DNA from: a virus
Virus record (IMG/VR): IMGVR_UViG_3300048507_000378
Coordinates: 1 to 27,116 of that record
Strand: one strand, 5' to 3'
DNA: 27,116 nt
Shown here: one piece after another, positions 6,981 through 14,006 of the stretch
How the letters are laid out: each line of letters opens with the position of its first letter
How positions within the stretch are numbered: the first letter of the stretch is position 1
Translations under genes and position numbers: made by a program
The notes under the pieces: model-generated
Told to the model about the DNA's origin: nothing
Database searches by the model: none
Seen by the model: only the letters and a program-made list of their open reading frames with translations

Positions 6981-7456
6981 TATTTAAGTGTTTTTTCTGT
7001 TAATACAATAAATCTCATATTACGACTTTCACACCATGCCTGTGCGTATTTATATTTGTCAGTATTTTTAACGTATTGTTCTGCTAAAAATTTATATGAA
7101 TTAAGAGCTTTTTTAGATTTTGTTTTAGGAGGGAGCGGTTTTTTAATTTGAGCTTCTGGTTTTATTTCAACCATAAACTCTTCTTCAATACCTTCTTCAT
7201 TTTTAGTCTTCATATAGAAATCAGGATAATACTTATGTTGTTTATTATCTTGTCTAGAAATATATTTAATTTCTACAGGTTCACTTGACCACTTTAATAC
7301 ATTATCTTTAGTATCACACATAATACAAAACTTTCTTTCCCAAGAGGAACGGTAAATGATCGGCGTTGGGCCGATATATTTCTCAGGATTTTGAGGCTCA
7401 TAATAGCCTTGTACAAATCCTGAATTCCCAGTTGGTTTTAAGTTTTTTATTGACAT
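6980..7456 (-). CDS. 4: Head completion protein (gp4), TnsA-like nuclease fold
   Basis: The 158-residue protein matches T4 gp4 (also called gp50, about 150 residues), needed to finish DNA-filled heads before tails join. Conserved blocks are FVQGYYEPQNPEKYIG, YRSSWERKFC (Glu40), VLKWSSEPVEIKY, HKYYPDFYMK (Asp79) and FMVEIKP (Glu97, Lys99). The Glu...Asp...Glu-x-Lys pattern is that of the TnsA/PD-(D/E)xK nuclease fold, and all key residues are intact. The C-terminal half is Lys-rich. Its ATG overlaps the sigma gp55 stop by one base and its stop overlaps the next start by one base, so the three genes form one translational unit. Confidence 0.88.
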   Translation of the reverse strand: MSIKNLKPTGNSGFVQGYYEPQNPEKYIGPTPIIYRSSWERKFCIMCDTKDNVLKWSSEPVEIKYISRQDNKQHKYYPDFYMKTKNEEGIEEEFMVEIKPEAQIKKPLPPKTKSKKALNSYKFLAEQYVKNTDKYKYAQAWCESRNMRFIVLTEKTLK

Positions 7457-7830
7457 TAGATATTAAACATTCCTCCTTCTGATCCACTATTGGTATTAAT
7501 CTTATCCATTGACATAGTATTCTTATATTTTGTAGGATGTATTTTATTCCAGCCCTTCGCATACCCTCTCTTTGCTATCTCTGTGAAATAGGCAAAGGCG
7601 TTAGTATATTTAGGATTAAAGTTACGCCAGTATTTTAAGAGGTCTAGTATTGCAAATTGTAGACAATCATTTCTATCATCATTATTTACATAAACTAGTT
7701 TTCTTATTGCCCTCTCTGCTAAAAGAATTAACATCTTTTCAGCATCCCTAGTTAACTTATCATCCTCTAAAGACTGCACAATCTGATTGTATAGATCTTT
7801 ATTATTTAGATAATTCTTTTTTCTTGGCAC
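7456..7830 (-). CDS. 55: Late sigma factor (gp55-like), GTG start
   Basis: The 124-residue protein resembles T4 gp55 (about 185 residues), the small sigma-like factor that directs RNA polymerase to late promoters together with clamp gp45 and co-activator gp33. Matching parts are YLNNKDLYNQIV near the N-terminus (T4 YNYVNNKELLQAII), a helical block MLILLAERAIRKLVYVNN...DCLQFAILDLLKYWRNFNP, and KYTNAFAYFTEIAKRGYAKGWNKIHP, which parallels [25 protein letters not shown] of T4 and corresponds to sigma region 2. The protein is shorter at the C-terminus but ends in GGMFNI, a possible clamp-binding tail. The start is GTG at 7828-7830; no upstream ATG was seen before the promoter. It directly follows a terminator that overlaps its promoter. 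Confidence 0.75.
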   Translation of the reverse strand: MPRKKNYLNNKDLYNQIVQSLEDDKLTRDAEKMLILLAERAIRKLVYVNNDDRNDCLQFAILDLLKYWRNFNPKYTNAFAYFTEIAKRGYAKGWNKIHPTKYKNTMSMDKINTNSGSEGGMFNI

Positions 7831-7851
7831 GTTTGCTTTGTTTAATTTACT

Positions 7852-7879
7852 ATTATATGAAAAAAAGCCCGAATGTTTC
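7852..7879 (-). promoter_or_regulatory. GAAAC-N17-TATAAT promoter for gene 55
   Basis: On the minus strand GAAAC (7875-7879) and TATAAT (7852-7857) are separated by exactly 17 bases, as in three other copies in this window. The -35-like box lies in the loop of the terminator hairpin and the -10 follows its U tract. The start codon is 22 bases downstream of the -10 box. Confidence 0.65.
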
Positions 7880-7891
7880 GAAACGGGCTTT
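7858..7891 (-). terminator. Terminator between 392-residue gene and gene 55
   Basis: On the minus strand AAGCCCG pairs with CGGGCTT around the loop TTTCGAAACATT and is followed by a run of seven T residues. It lies about 27 bases past the preceding stop and overlaps the gene 55 promoter. Confidence 0.88.
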
Positions 7892-7917
7892 TAATGGGAT
7901 TTAGGAAGAAAGTTTAA

Positions 7918-9096
7918 TTAAAATGCATCTTTAGAATCTAAAGCAATTTTAAACTTTTCAATTCTTGCAGGCTCATCTTTTATGAATACTGTAAGTATAT
8001 CATTCTTTCCTGCATTATTATATTCAAGAGCGTCTACTCTCATTACCTGGTCTTTTGGATAACCATCAGATTCTACTTTTAATTGAGCAGAGACATATCC
8101 ATCTTCAATATCTAAAATATCTTCATTTTGTGCAGTAGATAAAACTTCAGAAATTCTTTTGATTTCAGACTTTAATAAGTTATCCGCAGCTTTAATATCT
8201 GGTAAGTTTCTATCAGCTTCTGCTAATCTACCTACTTGATCGTGTAGGAATGATAACATCTCATTGTAAAGATTAATCTTTTCGTTTTTAGCAGCTCTTC
8301 TTTCTGATAAAGATTCTAATAAAGACTCTACTAATTCTGTAATATCATCTCCTGTTTGTTCTGCTACATATTCTACTGCAGCATCTGCTAATAATTTTTT
8401 AAACTGAGAAATTTTAGTAGTTTCATTTACTCTATAAATAAATACATTATTTTCAGCTTTCATTGTGTAAACTTTAATATCGTTATTTACAGACTCTTTT
8501 ACAAAATCTAGCTCTACAAAAGATTTAAAATTTTCTGCTGCTAATTCAAATAATCTAAAAACTGACTTATCTTCATATTTAATATAACCGGCAGCAAATA
8601 CGTTTTCTGTTAAAGACTCATCTTTAGCCATTGCAAATTCTATTTTGCCTGCATAATATGATTCTTTATTCCAGTGGAATTTAATAGTTGTAGCAGATTC
8701 ATTAACACTATTAAGTGAATCTTTAGTAGATTTTATCTCTTTATTAATAGATTTTACAGCTTCCTTTTTTCCGGAAACTCTAAGTTTTTTAGCCTCTTCG
8801 TTTAAAAAGTCTAATTTTTCACTTAATTCGTTAAATTTGTCAAAATTATCTAAAGAACCTTTCTCTATATTGTTAATAACTGATTTATTTTTAAAATCAT
8901 AATAAAAGGTTACACCATTTTCATTTATTTCAAATAAATCTTTAGCTTTTAAAAGATTATTAAAAACTTCTGATGTATAATTAGATTCTTGAATATGACT
9001 ACCTGTAATCTTGAAGTTCTTTCCAGCTACGTTAAAGATATAACCAAAACCTTCTTCAACTGTAGGTGAAATAACTGTTTTTCTTGAATTTGTCAT
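7918..9096 (-). CDS. Unrecognised late protein, Lys/Glu-rich, 392 residues
   Basis: I do not recognise a family. The protein has an N-terminal segment with beta character (FGYIFNVAGKNFKITGSHI), a charged helical stretch at about 85-130 likely to be coiled coil, a second mixed domain around 135-240 and another helical segment around 255-325. There is no signal peptide or membrane span. The heptapeptide VNESATT at 131-137 also occurs near the C-terminus of the scaffold, and LTENVFAAG near residue 165 resembles a Leu-x-Glu prohead protease site. It is preceded by a late-type element and followed by a terminator, within the morphogenesis block. I infer a virion or internal head protein; direct evidence is lacking. 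Confidence 0.8.
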   Translation of the reverse strand: MTNSRKTVISPTVEEGFGYIFNVAGKNFKITGSHIQESNYTSEVFNNLLKAKDLFEINENGVTFYYDFKNKSVINNIEKGSLDNFDKFNELSEKLDFLNEEAKKLRVSGKKEAVKSINKEIKSTKDSLNSVNESATTIKFHWNKESYYAGKIEFAMAKDESLTENVFAAGYIKYEDKSVFRLFELAAENFKSFVELDFVKESVNNDIKVYTMKAENNVFIYRVNETTKISQFKKLLADAAVEYVAEQTGDDITELVESLLESLSERRAAKNEKINLYNEMLSFLHDQVGRLAEADRNLPDIKAADNLLKSEIKRISEVLSTAQNEDILDIEDGYVSAQLKVESDGYPKDQVMRVDALEYNNAGKNDILTVFIKDEPARIEKFKIALDSKDAF

Positions 9097-9120
9097 TTTG
9101 TTTGTTTTTATTTCTATTAT

Positions 9121-9132
9121 ACTATATATCAG
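9121..9132 (-). promoter_or_regulatory. Late-type element before 392-residue gene
   Basis: On the minus strand this is CTGATATATAGT, a variant of the late-type element with G for A near its end. It is about 25 bases before the ATG at 9096, just after the stop of the preceding gene. Role inferred. Confidence 0.4.
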
Positions 9133-9137
9133 TTAAA

Positions 9138-10214
9138 TTATTCATCTATTTTACCACCAAATGGGTATTCACTTCCTTCAACTGTATAATTATCTCCTAG
9201 CATTGTTCTATCTTTCTCAATTGGCTTACCTATTAAGGTCTCTGTATTGCCAATATTAAACATTCTATTTGATTGTTTTCTTCTTCTTGATACTTTCTTA
9301 ATTTGAGAATCAGAGCTTACTAAACCACCTAAAAATGCTAATACATTAGGATCTGTACAATCTTTACCCTCTTCTACTTTAATCCACTCTTGTCCGTTAG
9401 ATTCCCATTTTGCAGGATAATAGCTATCATAATAAATATTAGGTATAAAGTCTGGTTCTATAAAACTATTAGGATCTCCATAATTTCCACAAATACCATT
9501 TTCGTATACGGTCCTTGTAAACTTTCTATAAGTATCTTCTTCAAAATCAAATGAAGGAATAAATGAATTAATATCTAAACTAAATGTAATTTTATGATTT
9601 GCTTTATCATCAAAGCTATATTCTACAGGTCTTTCTTGGGTATAATCATCTGGCATTTGATATTCAGATGAAATTCTATAGGTGCCTTCTTCTAAATGGC
9701 CAGCGTCAATATGATAAAAATTAGCCTTATACATTTTTTTAACGATAGCCTCTGTTACTTTAAATAAATCTAATTGACTTGATACTAATATTTCAATATC
9801 GACTCCAATTACACACGGTATCATTTCGAATTCTGCAACATAGCCCTCCATTAGGCCATCTTCATTCATCATGGCATACTTACCTAAATTTCTTTTATTG
9901 ACTAACTTACCAGGATCTACTGCAAACGAAGTTAAATTAACAATACCTCTAGGTACTTTATCATAATTTCCATCTGCAAATTCACCATCAGGATCACATC
10001 CAGTGCCATTTACATTTGAGAATAAAAAGCTATCTTTTAAGAAATTTTCATCACCAGACACTGCATAAAAGAATGGGACATCAACAACCGATCTTTCATC
10101 ATTGCTAACTTGTCTCCAAAAACTTAGTTTACTATTTAAATCTGCTAATAAACCTACTACAATATGTCTAACAACGGAATCATCTTTATTAAATTTAAGA
10201 TTGTAAGTTGCCAT
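9138..10214 (-). CDS. Tail sheath stabiliser/terminator-like protein (gp15-like)
   Basis: The protein has 358 residues. The N-terminus pairs RHIVVGLLADLNSKLSF with VDVPFFYAVSG, and residues around 130 read MIPCVIGVDIEILVSSQ followed by LFKVTEAIVKKM. This layout resembles T4-like gp15 proteins of marine myophages, which start with an arginine-led hydrophobic helix (IRR..V.FG.LFNDI), then VP-x-x-YAP, and later VPYNINFSLNIM...QVLEQILPYF. In T4, gp15 caps the tail tube and stabilises the sheath before head joining. The protein is longer than T4 gp15 (about 272), with an extra Arg/Lys-rich C-terminal region including SRRRKQSNR. The family assignment is from remembered pattern only and is tentative; a virion role is well supported by context. 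Confidence 0.5.
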   Translation of the reverse strand: MATYNLKFNKDDSVVRHIVVGLLADLNSKLSFWRQVSNDERSVVDVPFFYAVSGDENFLKDSFLFSNVNGTGCDPDGEFADGNYDKVPRGIVNLTSFAVDPGKLVNKRNLGKYAMMNEDGLMEGYVAEFEMIPCVIGVDIEILVSSQLDLFKVTEAIVKKMYKANFYHIDAGHLEEGTYRISSEYQMPDDYTQERPVEYSFDDKANHKITFSLDINSFIPSFDFEEDTYRKFTRTVYENGICGNYGDPNSFIEPDFIPNIYYDSYYPAKWESNGQEWIKVEEGKDCTDPNVLAFLGGLVSSDSQIKKVSRRRKQSNRMFNIGNTETLIGKPIEKDRTMLGDNYTVEGSEYPFGGKIDE

Positions 10215-10230
10215 TAATTATCTTTAATTA

Positions 10231-10243
10231 GTTTATATTATCC
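10231..10243 (-). promoter_or_regulatory. Late-type variant before gp15-like gene
   Basis: On the minus strand this is GGATAATATAAAC, close to the GATATATAAAC elements but with one extra base. It is about 17 bases before the ATG at 10214. Low confidence as an independent promoter. Confidence 0.3.
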
Positions 10244-10260
10244 AGCATCAGCACCATAGC

Positions 10261-10704
10261 CTAGGCTCCTAGGTTACTGTCGTTATCTTGTGCTACTGAT
10301 CCTGTAAAGTTTGTCCAAAAACCCTTACCCTGTAACCATGCCAGAGCAGCATCAACATCGCCACCAAAAGATTGTGCACTTCCGGATATAAAAGGTTCTC
10401 TAGAAATTTCTTCACATTTGCGAATAAATTGCATATCTCCTGCAACATGTTTAAATCCAATGTATGCTGGAGTAGGATTGCCATTATTATCATATGTATT
10501 TCTTACGCCTGTTTTAACAGGAAATGCTATATGATTTCCAGCGCCGTTTTGACCTTCGTCTTCTGCACCCTGGTGCCATGTAAGGCCAGTAGCTGTAAAG
10601 TTTATTGAACTTTCAGTTCTTTGAACATATCCGTCAGTTGCATTTCCATGCTGAGCTACAGATGCAATGTTTGTATCATTTTGTGTAAATGCGTAGTGTG
10701 CCAT
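10261..10704 (-). CDS. Unrecognised 147-residue protein, first of late block
   Basis: The protein is neutral to acidic and rich in Asn, Gly, Thr and aromatic residues, with few long helices, which suggests a beta-rich fold such as a small virion decoration, tube or fibre-associated protein. I recognise no motif and no signal peptide. It is not similar to T4 tail tube gp19 by eye. It opens the run of morphogenesis genes after the recombination gene 46 and is preceded by three late-type elements within 65 bases, the densest cluster in the window, which suggests strong late expression. Function unknown. Confidence 0.75.
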   Translation of the reverse strand: MAHYAFTQNDTNIASVAQHGNATDGYVQRTESSINFTATGLTWHQGAEDEGQNGAGNHIAFPVKTGVRNTYDNNGNPTPAYIGFKHVAGDMQFIRKCEEISREPFISGSAQSFGGDVDAALAWLQGKGFWTNFTGSVAQDNDSNLGA

Positions 10705-10723
10705 ATTTTAAATATTTTATTTG

Positions 10724-10735
10724 TTTTATATATCT
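10724..10735 (-). promoter_or_regulatory. Late-type promoter element, proximal copy
   Basis: On the minus strand this is AGATATATAAAA, identical to the copies before the portal and core protein genes. It is about 20 bases upstream of the ATG at 10704. Confidence 0.5.
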
Positions 10736-10738
10736 GCT

Positions 10739-10746
10739 TATTTATA
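10739..10746 (-). promoter_or_regulatory. Exact TATAAATA late-promoter match
   Basis: On the minus strand the eight bases read TATAAATA, the T4 late promoter consensus. They lie between two GATATATAAA elements, 35 bases before the ATG at 10704. Confidence 0.45.
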
Positions 10747-10753
10747 TGATATA

Positions 10754-10765
10754 GTTTATATATCT
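10754..10765 (-). promoter_or_regulatory. Late-type promoter element, distal copy
   Basis: On the minus strand this is AGATATATAAAC, starting just past the gene 46 stop codon. It is the same sequence as the element at 588-599. Confidence 0.45.
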
Positions 10766-10767
10766 TT

Positions 10768-12438
10768 TTAATCTATATTCTCTATCGTAAACTTAGAAAA
10801 TCCATTTTCTCTATATATTTCAATCTTTTTATCAAAAATCTCATGTGGTAAAACAGAGTGGTTAATTACAAAGGTATTTATTTCGTGCTCTTTAATTACT
10901 TGGTTTAAAATCTTTAATATATTGTAAACACCATCATGGTCTACTGAAGATAATAACTCATCTAAGAACAATAAGTTTAGTTGTGGGAATCTTAACTTTA
11001 AGATTTTAATGATTGCGATAATAACAATAAAGTCTGCTTTCTTACGCTCACCAGTCGAAAGTGTCATTGGATTAATATCTTCACCTAAGTGATTAATAAT
11101 ACAATTAAACTTCTCATCAAATCTAATATGGAATTGCAAGTGCATCGTTTGTGCCATTGCAGCTATATTAGTATTAAGTCCTGGTAGGATAGTTTTAACT
11201 GCAAGATTCTTTACGCCATCTTCACCTAATATATTTTCTACAATTTCCATAAAATTATAGTCTGCATTTAGTCCATCTTTACTTGCAGATTTCTCAGCTT
11301 CTTTCTCTTCAAACTCTGTAATAAGACCTCTTAAGTGATCGAAGTCCGAACCTTCTGGAGTATCTTTTAATTTAACGAGTTCTCCTTTAAGTCCTCGCAT
11401 CGTTACTTTATTATCTGAGATCTGACCCTCTAGTTCTAACTTAGTCTCTCTTGCTGTAATTACTTTTTCTTGTAATTCATCCATCTCAGCCTTAATTGAT
11501 TTGATCTGATCTGTACTAGATTCTATCTTATCTGCAAATTCTACTTTCTGCGTTTTATGCCAATCTGAAGTTAACTTAGTTTCACATGTTGGACAATGCC
11601 CACTCTCATATAACTTTAACTTCTTATTTAGATAATCAATCTCTCTTTTAATATCTCCAGCTTCTGTACGCTTCTCGTTATATTGAGTATTGAAGGTATT
11701 CATTGCACCCTCTTCTTTTTTACGATTAGCTTCAATATCTAATACTACTTCGTGAAGAGCTACTAATTCATCTTTTAATTCTTGGATCTTAGATTTATTT
11801 ACAGTTTTAGATTCCTCTAATAAAGTATTTAGTTTACCTTTAACTGATCCAATTGAATTCATTATCTCATTTAACTCAGCATCAAAAGCATCAATATCAT
11901 ATTTAATATCTCTACGTTCATCTTTGATTTGCCTTTGCATATCATTAAGAATAGAGAAACCAAACATTCTATCGATAATCTGTTTCTTATCTTGATTAGA
12001 CATAGTTAAAAAGGATTTAAAATCATTTACTGATAGAATAATTATATTCTTGAATACGTGGTATGGAATACCGAATACTTCATCTTCTAAATACTCTTGT
12101 ACAGATTTCTTACCTGCTTTATCAAATTCAACCCCATTAATTAAAACACTAAATCTATTCGGTGCAATACCTCGCTCTATTTCTATAGCCATAGTACCAC
12201 ATTGTAAACCAATCTTTACGTGCAGTTCTTTATTAATTCGATTAGGTAAGTCTGCTAATTTAACACCTTCTACTTTTCCATATAAACCATAAATAATTGC
12301 ATTAGCAATAGTAGTTTTACCATGGCCATTTTTACCTAGAGTTAAAAATAGCTCTGAGGTATCTTTCTTAAATTCTATTCTCTGTACTTGATTTCCGTAG
12401 GAAGCAAAGTTCTTAAATTCAATGTAGTCTATTCTCAT
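10768..12438 (-). CDS. 46: Recombination nuclease ATPase subunit (gp46, Rad50/SbcC-like)
   Basis: The 556-residue protein is almost the length of T4 gp46 (about 560). It is an SMC-like ATPase: Walker A GKNGHGKT at 35-42, a central coiled coil with the zinc-hook GHCPTCETKL (Cys282, Cys285), the ABC signature LSTGE at 460-464, and Walker B LLFLDE ending near 494. With gp47 it forms the double-strand-end processing nuclease that makes 3' tails for UvsX-driven recombination-dependent replication. Its ATG overlaps the gp47 stop (TAATG), so the two subunits are translationally coupled, as expected for a fixed-ratio complex. No terminator follows; late-type elements begin right at its end. Confidence 0.93.
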   Translation of the reverse strand: MRIDYIEFKNFASYGNQVQRIEFKKDTSELFLTLGKNGHGKTTIANAIIYGLYGKVEGVKLADLPNRINKELHVKIGLQCGTMAIEIERGIAPNRFSVLINGVEFDKAGKKSVQEYLEDEVFGIPYHVFKNIIILSVNDFKSFLTMSNQDKKQIIDRMFGFSILNDMQRQIKDERRDIKYDIDAFDAELNEIMNSIGSVKGKLNTLLEESKTVNKSKIQELKDELVALHEVVLDIEANRKKEEGAMNTFNTQYNEKRTEAGDIKREIDYLNKKLKLYESGHCPTCETKLTSDWHKTQKVEFADKIESSTDQIKSIKAEMDELQEKVITARETKLELEGQISDNKVTMRGLKGELVKLKDTPEGSDFDHLRGLITEFEEKEAEKSASKDGLNADYNFMEIVENILGEDGVKNLAVKTILPGLNTNIAAMAQTMHLQFHIRFDEKFNCIINHLGEDINPMTLSTGERKKADFIVIIAIIKILKLRFPQLNLLFLDELLSSVDHDGVYNILKILNQVIKEHEINTFVINHSVLPHEIFDKKIEIYRENGFSKFTIENID

Positions 12439-13553
12439 TATTTGTCAGTATCGTAGTTATATGCACATTGTGTATACAATTGTTTTAACTTGCTCTTTAG
12501 TCTTATCGTCAAATCATCGTCTTGTTTCATACTATCAATATACATATTACAAAGATTAAGAATATTGTAATTCTTATACATCTCTTCAATTTCATCTATA
12601 TCATAAAAGTCTTTATCGATATATGAATCTTCTTCGTAAATATTAGGCTCTAATTTTCTTGATATATGTTGTATCTCATTAACCAACTGGCTCAATGCAT
12701 TGGTTGTGGCGATTTGTGAAGGTACGAATAGATCTACAAAGTTATTTTCTATTTGCTCCTTAAACTTGCCAAGAGGCATATCATATAGAGCTTTAATATT
12801 GTATCTTAAAAACTTGGGGGAAATATGATTCTCAAAGAAAGTCTCTTCCATTGTTTCTAGATTAACTAGATCAAATCCTTTCGGATTATCTCTATCGGAT
12901 CTTGTTAATTGATATGGTACACCGACCATTAGTAGTTTACCTCTTTCCTGTCTGAAGTGGATATGACCAGAGTAAACTCTTGTATATTTGTCATAGATGT
13001 TAGAATCTGTACCATGCTCATTCTTAACTTTAGCATTAAGGTAAATACCTCTAACTTCTGAGTGACAATATACAATATCTGCTTGTGGATAATCTGCTAG
13101 AGTTTCTGCTTCATGTTCTGCATCTCTTCTCCATGGCATTAATAATACATTCTTACCAGACCAATTTAAAAGTTCTGGCTCTTTGTAAACCTGTACATTA
13201 GGAATCCATTTTAAACTATCGATTGATGAAATATCATTTGACTTTTTAGCCCAAATATCATGGTTACCACAAATTACATAACATGGCAAAATCTGACCTA
13301 GTCTTTCAAATAGATCCACGGCATAGCTTAATACCTTAATATTAATAGACTGTCTATTATCAAAGGTATCTCCTACTTGTACTAATACATCACCTGGTTG
13401 TACATGCTTCTTCAATGTTGGGATAAACATATTCTCGAAGAAGTCTTTTTGGATATTTAGCCACTCGACCGAGTTTGCTCTTACACCAAAGTGTAAGTCT
13501 CCAAGGACCCATACTCTTTTGGCTCCTTGTTTAATTACCTTAGGTTCAATCAT
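12438..13553 (-). CDS. 47: Recombination nuclease subunit (gp47, Mre11/SbcD-like)
   Basis: The 371-residue protein carries the calcineurin-like phosphoesterase motifs in order: GDLHFG (Asp19, His21), GDTFDN near 61-66, CGNHD (Asn97, His98), the YCHSEV histidine (His164) and GHIHF (196-200). All metal ligands typical of Mre11 nucleases are present. T4 gp47 is about 339 residues; the extra length is in the C-terminal region that contacts the ATPase. It functions with gp46 in resection of DNA ends. It begins immediately after the stop of the preceding 145-residue gene with no gap, and its stop overlaps the gp46 start. Confidence 0.93.
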   Translation of the reverse strand: MIEPKVIKQGAKRVWVLGDLHFGVRANSVEWLNIQKDFFENMFIPTLKKHVQPGDVLVQVGDTFDNRQSINIKVLSYAVDLFERLGQILPCYVICGNHDIWAKKSNDISSIDSLKWIPNVQVYKEPELLNWSGKNVLLMPWRRDAEHEAETLADYPQADIVYCHSEVRGIYLNAKVKNEHGTDSNIYDKYTRVYSGHIHFRQERGKLLMVGVPYQLTRSDRDNPKGFDLVNLETMEETFFENHISPKFLRYNIKALYDMPLGKFKEQIENNFVDLFVPSQIATTNALSQLVNEIQHISRKLEPNIYEEDSYIDKDFYDIDEIEEMYKNYNILNLCNMYIDSMKQDDDLTIRLKSKLKQLYTQCAYNYDTDK

Positions 13554-13991
13554 TTAAAATAACTTTTTAATGTTCTTCTTTTCTAAAATACCAGTTTTAA
13601 GATCTAGCTCTTGTATTAAATCCTCTTTATATACATTTGAAAGTGAACTATAAAATTTTGTAGGTTTTATATCAAAATAAACACACATTTCACTAAAAAT
13701 ATCAATCCTAGACCATTTCGCTCCCATTTCATCTACAATATATCCATAAACTTCATTTATATCATTTTTTCTAAGTTTATTACATTTACCTAATTCATCT
13801 ACTTCGTTAAATACTTTAAACCTAGAAAGTCCAATTAATTTATGAATTTTCCTGGCAATCATATCAAAATGAATTCTTTCTTCTTCATCTTGATTTTGTT
13901 TTATACTAGGGTCTAGTTCAAAGCTAATATTACCTAGTTCAAATTCAGGAGTGTCAAAATTATTATTAAAAATTTTATCATTTTTTGCCAT
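13554..13991 (-). CDS. Unassigned 145-residue protein, candidate gp33-like co-activator
   Basis: No family is certain. The protein has an acidic, Asn-rich N-terminus (about 40 residues) and a helical C-terminal domain. By eye the stretch from YIVDEMGAKW to KEDLIQELDL runs parallel to the centre of T4 late co-activator gp33 (MVEEFGMSYLEATTAF...TQFAKF...IIEKIQ), and the protein ends in the hydrophobic tail IKKLF, as gp33 ends in a clamp-binding LDFLL. T4 gp33 is about 112 residues and bridges RNA polymerase and clamp gp45. The gene lies between helicase 41 and nuclease 47. The gp33 idea is a hypothesis; a replication accessory role is equally possible. Confidence 0.75.
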   Translation of the reverse strand: MAKNDKIFNNNFDTPEFELGNISFELDPSIKQNQDEEERIHFDMIARKIHKLIGLSRFKVFNEVDELGKCNKLRKNDINEVYGYIVDEMGAKWSRIDIFSEMCVYFDIKPTKFYSSLSNVYKEDLIQELDLKTGILEKKNIKKLF

Positions 13992-14006
13992 AGTGTGTTT
14001 ATTATT

